A stretch of DNA of 64,000 bases from Thermoplasmata archaeon. GTDB taxonomy: Archaea; Thermoplasmatota; Thermoplasmata; Lutacidiplasmatales; UBA184. The first letter of the stretch is position 1; the number at the start of each line of letters is the position of its first letter. The notes under the pieces are model-generated. The model had not been told where the DNA came from, ran no database searches, and saw only the letters and a list, made by a program, of their open reading frames with translations. Location of the stretch: the NCBI GenBank assembly GCA_035622275.1, contig DASPVQ010000002.1, positions 1-64,000 of the forward strand, written 5' to 3'. Shown here in pieces: positions 59,520 through 64,000 of the stretch. The position numbers were made by a program, and so were the translations under genes.

Positions 59520-60349
59520 GCTCCGCCGAGCTCCCGACGGACGTCCAGCACTGGTGGACCGCCACCCGCTACCAGCTCCGCTTCTACCTGAGGACCTGGC
59601 GCTTCCTCGGCCTGCTGCTGTTCTTCCTGATCGTCGGTGGGGCCGCGACCGGCGTCGAGATCTACCTCAACGCGAACGGCGGCTCGGCGGCGGCGTTCCT
59701 CGCGAGCGGGCTCGGGAACCTCGGCATCTTTGGCATCATCATCGCCGCGTTCATCGGAGGCGACGCGATCGCGATGGACTTCGGCAGCGGGACCGGCTAC
59801 TACATGCTCGTCCTGCCGGTACGTCGCCCCGCGATCCTCCTCGGGCGCTTCGCCGCGGCGTTCGCGACCGGCCTGTGCCTGGTCGGTGTCTACTACGTGA
59901 TCAGCATCTTCGGGGCGGTCTACTTCTGGGGGTTTGCCGGCCTCCCGTGGCTCGCACTGGGCGAGTCGTTCCTGCTCGCGGTCCTCTACGGGGCGGCCGT
60001 CCTGTCGACGGCGTTCTTCTTCAGCTCGCTCTTCCGCAGCCCGGCGGTCAGCATCGTCCTCACGATCCTGATCCTGTTCCTGGGATTCCTGATCGTCGAC
60101 GGGGTCGTCGGGGCCGACCTGGGCTACGAACCGTGGTTCTCGGTCCTGTATGCGGGCGGCGTGATCGGCCTCGTGCTCGTCGGCCAGCCGCACTACCTCG
60201 CGTCGACCTCGCACGTGGGCGGTCGGGTGATCACCACCCACGTCTGGAACCCGTACATCTGGGAAGGGACCGTGATCATGCTCGCCTACTTCGTGGTGTT
60301 CCTGCTGCTGAGCGGCGTGATCTACCAGTTCAAGGAATCGAAGGGATAG
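59516..60349 (+). CDS. ABC-2 type transporter permease
   Basis: 277 residues with six membrane helices: TM1 after an N-terminal RYQLRFYLRTWRF coupling helix, then GIIIAAFIGGDAIAMDFGSGTGYYMLVLPV between TM2 and TM3 (the ABC-2 family loop) and further helices to the C-terminus. It forms the membrane part of an exporter with the ATPase encoded 4 bp downstream. Substrate unknown; TetR control suggests a drug, lipid or other small hydrophobic molecule. Confidence 0.87.
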   Translation: MSSAELPTDVQHWWTATRYQLRFYLRTWRFLGLLLFFLIVGGAATGVEIYLNANGGSAAAFLASGLGNLGIFGIIIAAFIGGDAIAMDFGSGTGYYMLVLPVRRPAILLGRFAAAFATGLCLVGVYYVISIFGAVYFWGFAGLPWLALGESFLLAVLYGAAVLSTAFFFSSLFRSPAVSIVLTILILFLGFLIVDGVVGADLGYEPWFSVLYAGGVIGLVLVGQPHYLASTSHVGGRVITTHVWNPYIWEGTVIMLAYFVVFLLLSGVIYQFKESKG

Positions 60350-60353
60350 CGCC

Positions 60354-61295
60354 ATGGCGAAGATCGAGGTCCGCGGGCTGTCGAAACGCTACGGCGGCAG
60401 CCCGTTCGCGCTGACCGACGCCTCGTTCACCTACGAGGGATCGGGTGCGATCGGCTATCTCGGACCGAACGGCGCCGGCAAGACCACGACCCTGAAGCTC
60501 CTGACCGGGCTGCTGCGCCCGAGCGGGGGATCGGCGCTCATCAATGGGGTCGACGTCCAGCGGGACCGCAAGCACGCGCTCGCGGACGTCGGGGCGGTGA
60601 TCGAGACCCCCGAGCCTTACCCGACCCTGACCGTCCAGGAAGCGATCCAGATGGTCAGCGAGTTCCGAGGCGGGCCGGTCGCGGACTTCGCCCCGCTCGT
60701 CCGCGACCTCCACGAGAAGCTCGACCTGCCGCCCTTCTCGGCCCGGACCGGCCGCCTCTCCAAGGGTCAGCGCCAGCGGGTCGTGATCGCCGGCTCGCTC
60801 GTTCGAGACCCGCACGTGATCATCCTGGACGAGCCGACGAGCGGCCTCGATCCGAAAGAGCGGATCCTGATCCGCAACCTCCTCGTGGACCTCAAGCGCG
60901 ATCACCTGATCCTGATGAGCTCGCACCTGATGCAGGAGGTCACCGAGATCTGCGATCAGGTGATCTTCATCAACGACGGGAAGATCCTGCTCCGAGACTC
61001 GGTCGACCGCATCGGCGAGCTGTTCCGGACGCGATCGGTCGAGGTCGAGTTCTCAAGCCCCGTGCTCATCGACAAGATCACGGCGATCGGCGGGCTCGTG
61101 AAGGGCGCCCGGGTCGTCGGCGAGCGTCGCTTCCGGATCGACTTCGACGGCACGACGTCGGCCCGGGCCGAGCTCTTGCAGCAGCTCGTCAAGCTCGGCC
61201 CCGTGATCTCCTACACCAGCGGCACGCTCGCGCTCGAGGACGCGTACCTCGCGCTCATGGGGGCCCGGGAGCCGTCCGGCGCCTCGGCGAACTGA
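60354..61295 (+). CDS. ABC transporter ATP-binding protein
   Basis: 313 residues. Walker A GPNGAGKTT (about 37-45), the LSKGQRQR signature, Walker B VIILDEPTSGLD and the switch histidine in LMSSHLMQEV. About 80 residues of C-terminal regulatory domain follow. It is of the CcmA/DrrA exporter type, matching the ABC-2 permease encoded 4 bp upstream. Confidence 0.95.
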   Translation: MAKIEVRGLSKRYGGSPFALTDASFTYEGSGAIGYLGPNGAGKTTTLKLLTGLLRPSGGSALINGVDVQRDRKHALADVGAVIETPEPYPTLTVQEAIQMVSEFRGGPVADFAPLVRDLHEKLDLPPFSARTGRLSKGQRQRVVIAGSLVRDPHVIILDEPTSGLDPKERILIRNLLVDLKRDHLILMSSHLMQEVTEICDQVIFINDGKILLRDSVDRIGELFRTRSVEVEFSSPVLIDKITAIGGLVKGARVVGERRFRIDFDGTTSARAELLQQLVKLGPVISYTSGTLALEDAYLALMGAREPSGASAN

Positions 61296-61329
61296 CCGCC
61301 GGCCCGCGCTCGGGCGCCCACCTCGCAAA

Positions 61330-61338
61330 CGCTTATCC
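61330..61338 (+). promoter_or_regulatory. taw1: TATA-like element of taw1
   Basis: CGCTTATCC, about 31 nt before the ATG at 61366. Confidence 0.5.
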
Positions 61339-61365
61339 CTCGCCCGCCGCTCGAGCGGTCGGGCG

Positions 61366-62343
61366 ATGGGCGACCAGGACCTCTCCACCGAGCTCCTCGG
61401 CCAGGGCTACCAGCTCGTGGGGAAGCACAGCGCGGTCAAGCTCTGCTACTGGACCCGCGAGTCGATCACGCGGGGTCGCGACTGCTACAAGGGCCGCTTC
61501 TATGGCATCGAGAGCCACCGGTGCCTGCAGATGTCACCGGCGATCGACTCCTGCAACCTCGCCTGCCGATTCTGCTGGCGGAACCAGGGCTGGGAGAACG
61601 ACGCGGTCATGCCGGAGTACGACGACCCCGAGACCCTGCTCGATCGCTCCATCGAGGCGCAGCGACGGATCGTCTCGGGGTTCAAGGGCGACCCGCTCGT
61701 GCGCCCGGAGCGCTGGGAGGAGTCCCAGACGCCGCGCCACATCGCGATCTCGCTGACCGGCGAGCCGACCCTGTACCCGAAGATGAACCGTTTCCTCGAG
61801 CTGTGCCACGCGCGCGGCATCACGACGTTCCTCGTGACGAACGGCACGAACCCGGATGCGCTGCGGCATCTCGACCCCCTCCCGACGCAGCTGTACGTCA
61901 GCGTCACGGCGCCGAACGAGGCGGTGTTCCGACGCCTGACGCTCCCGGCCCACGCGGACGCCTGGGCGCGCCTCGAGGAGTCGCTCGCGATCCTGCGCGG
62001 GCTGCGCACGCGCCGGGTCGTCCGGCACACGCTCGTCCGCGGCTGGAACCTGGGATGGGTCGACGCCTACGCGGCGCTCGACCTCACCGCCCGACCGGAC
62101 TTCATCGAGCCGAAGGGCTACGTCTACATGGGACGCTCGCGCCAGCGCCTCTCCCGCGACCACGTTCCCACCCACGAGGAGATCGGGGGGTTCGCGCGCC
62201 GGCTGGCCGAACGCACCGGCTACCTCTCCCTCGACGAGTCGCCCGAGTCGAAGGCGTACCTGCTCGCCCGGACCGCCGAGGGCCGCTACCTCTCCGGACA
62301 CGCCCCCGAGGCGGGGGCCCCGCCACCGATGGCGACCGCCTAG
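61366..62343 (+). CDS. taw1: tRNA 4-demethylwyosine synthase (radical SAM, Taw1/TYW1 type)
   Basis: Builds the tricyclic wyosine base on m1G37 of tRNA-Phe using pyruvate. The 325 residues have the radical-SAM motif CNLACRFC (Cys 63/67/70) and three upstream cysteines (27, 40, 53) that hold the second cluster. SLTGEPTLYPKMNRFLELCH and the ASP-like domain VTAPNEAVFRRLTLP follow. No flavodoxin domain, as in archaeal forms. The m1G37 substrate is made by Trm5 (30961-31989). Confidence 0.95.
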   Translation: MGDQDLSTELLGQGYQLVGKHSAVKLCYWTRESITRGRDCYKGRFYGIESHRCLQMSPAIDSCNLACRFCWRNQGWENDAVMPEYDDPETLLDRSIEAQRRIVSGFKGDPLVRPERWEESQTPRHIAISLTGEPTLYPKMNRFLELCHARGITTFLVTNGTNPDALRHLDPLPTQLYVSVTAPNEAVFRRLTLPAHADAWARLEESLAILRGLRTRRVVRHTLVRGWNLGWVDAYAALDLTARPDFIEPKGYVYMGRSRQRLSRDHVPTHEEIGGFARRLAERTGYLSLDESPESKAYLLARTAEGRYLSGHAPEAGAPPPMATA

Positions 62344-62350
62344 CGCGGCG

Positions 62351-62509
62351 CTACACCCGCCAGCTCAGGATCTCGACGAGCACCGCGGCCGCGATCCCCA
62401 TGCCGATGACCAGGTACGGGTTCAGCTTGAGCGCCCGCGTCTCCTCCATGTCGTAGTACTGGATGAGACCGGCCGCGCTCGAGAAGCCGGACCGCCGATT
62501 GTCGGGCAT
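62351..62509 (-). CDS. secG: Sec61-beta subunit of the protein translocase
   Basis: 52 residues. The Sec61-beta pattern is evident: SSAAGLIQYYDMEETRALKLNPYLVIGMGIAAAVLVEILSW, with the short charged lead and one C-terminal membrane helix (about 31-50). It completes the SecYEG/Sec61 channel. ATG start; strong TATA box 27-30 nt upstream; 3' end lies 7 bp from the taw1 stop on the other strand. Confidence 0.92.
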   Translation of the reverse strand: MPDNRRSGFSSAAGLIQYYDMEETRALKLNPYLVIGMGIAAAVLVEILSWRV

Positions 62510-62534
62510 CGCGGCTGGAGCGAGCGCGGCGGCG

Positions 62535-62542
62535 GTATATAA
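62535..62542 (-). promoter_or_regulatory. secG: TATA box of the Sec61-beta gene
   Basis: TTATATAC on the minus strand, about 27-33 nt before the ATG; one of the best archaeal TATA matches in the window. Confidence 0.7.
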
Positions 62543-62563
62543 CCCGCTCGCGCGCCGTCCCGG

Positions 62564-63358
62564 CTATCGAAGGAGGCCCGGCCCGCCGAGCTCGTAGATC
62601 GAGTCCTCGAGCGCGTCGGCGAGGCGCCCGGTGATCCCGCCGGCGACGGCGCTCGCGCCGCCGCTGAGCAGGCGCTCGAGGAACGGACGGGGCGGGGCGA
62701 GCCGCAGGGTCTTCCCCGACGGCACCCCGGTCGCCCGGGCGAGCTCCTCGAGGGCGAACTCGCGGTCGCCGAGCGCGTCGACCAGGCCGAGCTCGAGGGC
62801 CTTCGCCCCGCTCCAGAACTCGCCGGTCGCGAGCGCGCGGATCTCCTCGACCGGGCGCTTTCGCTCGCGCGCGACGGCCGCGACGAAGACGTCGTAGCTC
62901 TGCTGCGCGACCGCGAGCAGCTTGCTTCGCTCCTCGTCGGTCAGGGGCCGGTACCCTTGGTAGGCGTCCTTGTGGACGCCCACGTGGACCAGCTCGAGCC
63001 CGATGCCGAGCCGTCGCAACAGCTCTCGGGTCGCGAGGTGCGGCAGGACGACGCCGATCGAGCCGACACCGGACTCGGGATAGGCGAAGATGCGCCGGGC
63101 GCCCAGGGCCGCGAGGTAGGCGCCGGACGCGCCGAGCGCCCCGATGGTAGCGAAGACCGGCTTCTCCGCGTCGAGCCGCTTCACGGCGAGATAGAAGTCC
63201 ATGGAGGCGATCGCCTCCCCGCCGCCGCTCGAGATGTCGAGGAGCACGCCCCGGATGCGGCGGCGCTGCCGCAGCCCGCGCAGCAGCCGCAGGAACGGCT
63301 CGACCGAGCGGTCGCGGATCGTGCCGCGGAAGCTGACGTGGGCGAGGCGCTCGCGCAT
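62564..63358 (-). CDS. sppA: S49-family signal peptide peptidase SppA-like serine protease
   Basis: 264 residues. The catalytic dyad can be placed: Ser 78 in ALGASGAYLAA and Lys 130 in GVHKDAYQGYRPLTDEER. The 52-residue spacing equals that of the characterised Thermococcus SppA (Ser162/Lys214, family knowledge). DISSGGGEAIASMDFYLAVK is the conserved front of the domain. Unlike typical SppA, the protein starts right at the protease fold and has no N-terminal membrane anchor, so it may be cytosolic. TATA box 30-37 nt upstream. Confidence 0.9.
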   Translation of the reverse strand: MRERLAHVSFRGTIRDRSVEPFLRLLRGLRQRRRIRGVLLDISSGGGEAIASMDFYLAVKRLDAEKPVFATIGALGASGAYLAALGARRIFAYPESGVGSIGVVLPHLATRELLRRLGIGLELVHVGVHKDAYQGYRPLTDEERSKLLAVAQQSYDVFVAAVARERKRPVEEIRALATGEFWSGAKALELGLVDALGDREFALEELARATGVPSGKTLRLAPPRPFLERLLSGGASAVAGGITGRLADALEDSIYELGGPGLLR

Positions 63359-63387
63359 GGTCCGGGACCGGCGCGAGCGCCGGCGCG

Positions 63388-63395
63388 GATATAAT
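63388..63395 (-). promoter_or_regulatory. sppA: TATA box of sppA
   Basis: TTATATCC on the minus strand, about 30-37 nt before the ATG at 63358. Confidence 0.65.
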
Positions 63396-63453
63396 CCCGG
63401 CCGCGGGGTCGCCCACGGGACCTTTCAAGTAGGGCGTTACCCGAGTCGACGGC

Positions 63454-64000
63454 GTGCGCATCCTGATCCGGCCGCGCGGGCCCGTCGTCGCCCTGCTCCT
63501 GCTCGCGCCCACGATCCCCGAGCTGCTGACGGGCTCGACGCCCGTTTCGGAGATCGTCTACGCGCCGCTGACGTTCGCCTTCGGTTTCGCCGGCATCGTC
63601 GGGCTGTACGGCTGCGGCGCGCTCCTCATCCGAGAGTTCGCGGTCTACTTCGGGAAGGGCTGGGGGTCGATCCTCCTGCTCGGGGCCGCGTACGGCATCG
63701 CCGAGGAGGGGCTGGCCGTGCACACCTTCTTCGAGCCCGCCGGACGGCCGCCGGTGGGCGTGCTGGGGGCCTACGGCCACGCCTTCGGGGTCAACTGGCT
63801 CTGGGCGCTCGGGCTCACCGCGTTCCATGCCGTGTACTCGATCGCGCTCCCGATCCTGCTGGCCCGACTCTGGTTCCCGGCGATCCGGGACGAACGGTGG
63901 CTGGACCGGGGGGCGGTCGCCCTGGTCGCGGCGATCTACGTCCTCGTCGTCGTCTTCTTCGCCCGCATCGCGCCGTTCGCCCCGAGCCCGGAGCTGCTCG
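63454..64000 (+). CDS. Multi-pass membrane protein, cut at the window edge
   Basis: The first 182 residues of a membrane protein with GTG start and at least five hydrophobic helices. A GAAYGIAEEGLAVHTFFEPAG loop holds two adjacent glutamates followed by a histidine, and two more histidines lie in YGHAFGVNWLW and AFHAVYS. That pattern is loosely like intramembrane CPBP-type proteases, but I cannot confirm a family. A TATA-like TTTCAAGT lies about 28 nt upstream. The 3' end is outside the window. Confidence 0.72.
   Translation, partial: MRILIRPRGPVVALLLLAPTIPELLTGSTPVSEIVYAPLTFAFGFAGIVGLYGCGALLIREFAVYFGKGWGSILLLGAAYGIAEEGLAVHTFFEPAGRPPVGVLGAYGHAFGVNWLWALGLTAFHAVYSIALPILLARLWFPAIRDERWLDRGAVALVAAIYVLVVVFFARIAPFAPSPELL

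Noticed and set aside
1-64000. Mobile elements, CRISPR arrays, prophage or defence systems
   Set aside because: No transposase, integrase, Cas, restriction or toxin-antitoxin signature, and no long repeats or flanking duplications were seen.

Overview
This is a very GC-rich piece of an archaeal chromosome. The archaeal assignment rests on a Kae1 protein, an archaeosine-type tRNA-guanine transglycosylase, RIO1 kinase next to a Dim2-like KH protein, the archaeal/eukaryotic primase small subunit, FEN1, a 52-residue Sec61-beta, a Taw1 wyosine enzyme, Trm5, an archaeal-type phosphoglycerate mutase, a geranylgeranyl reductase and type IV pilins with archaeal class III signal peptides. TATA-like boxes sit about 24-33 nt before many start codons, as expected for leaderless archaeal transcripts. 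My best guess is an uncultivated terrestrial member of the Thermoplasmatota with an aerobic or otherwise respiratory lifestyle. That placement is an inference from gene content and base composition, not from a phylogeny.

Layout. 1-9911 (minus): an eleven-gene complex I operon nuoABCDHIJKLMN, with nuoN cut by the window edge and no nuoE/F/G beside it; NuoI carries four [4Fe-4S] motifs instead of two. 10049-14002: an acetyltransferase, an enoyl-CoA hydratase, an NfeD/slipin membrane pair and an orphan HExxH protein. 14113-16720: RIO1, KH protein and primase small subunit. 16665-20926 (minus): an FAH-family hydrolase, then the tightly coupled fen1-ftcD-arfC operon. 21020-25578: a PAC2-family protein, small membrane proteins, a tandem ribbon-helix-helix regulator followed by a truncated, divergent FtsZ-like protein, and a zinc alcohol dehydrogenase. 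25579-29591: two type IV pilin-like surface proteins and a membrane protein with a cytosolic zinc ribbon. 29630-35173: apgM-trm5-ppsA and an acetyltransferase. 35294-42992: a fused 3-hydroxyacyl-CoA dehydrogenase/enoyl-CoA hydratase, S-adenosylhomocysteinase plus GcvH, a 982-residue surface protein with three cytosolic zinc ribbons, and an MDR oxidoreductase.

43000-46977 (minus): reverse transsulfuration (CBS, cystathionine gamma-lyase) coupled to CysRS. 47114-49179: a BlaI-like regulator, a membrane metalloprotease and a secreted membrane-anchored protein. 49074-54380 (minus): geranylgeranyl reductase, Kae1, a 76-residue protein, archaeosine TGT and a family-5-like uracil-DNA glycosylase. 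54494-56067: a bactofilin-like beta-helix protein with a winged-helix partner. 56077-58783: rhodanese, a 48-residue YHS protein and a YHS-tagged Cu(I) P-type ATPase. 58780-61295: a TetR regulator with a perfect operator, plus an ABC-2 exporter. 61366-64000: Taw1, Sec61-beta, an SppA-type peptidase and a truncated membrane protein.

Functionally the window joins respiratory energy conservation, fatty-acid beta-oxidation enzymes (two ECH-type proteins), gluconeogenesis (ApgM, PpsA), a methyl cycle feeding cysteine synthesis (AhcY, CBS, CGL, CysRS), tRNA modification (Kae1, TGT, Trm5, Taw1), and cell-surface or cytoskeletal functions. The parts most worth following up are the RHH/FtsZ-like pair, the BlaI/metalloprotease/secreted-protein operon, the bactofilin/wHTH pair, the cysteine-free primase subunit and the surface proteins with zinc-ribbon tails. 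No rRNA, tRNA, CRISPR array, transposase or integrase was found.
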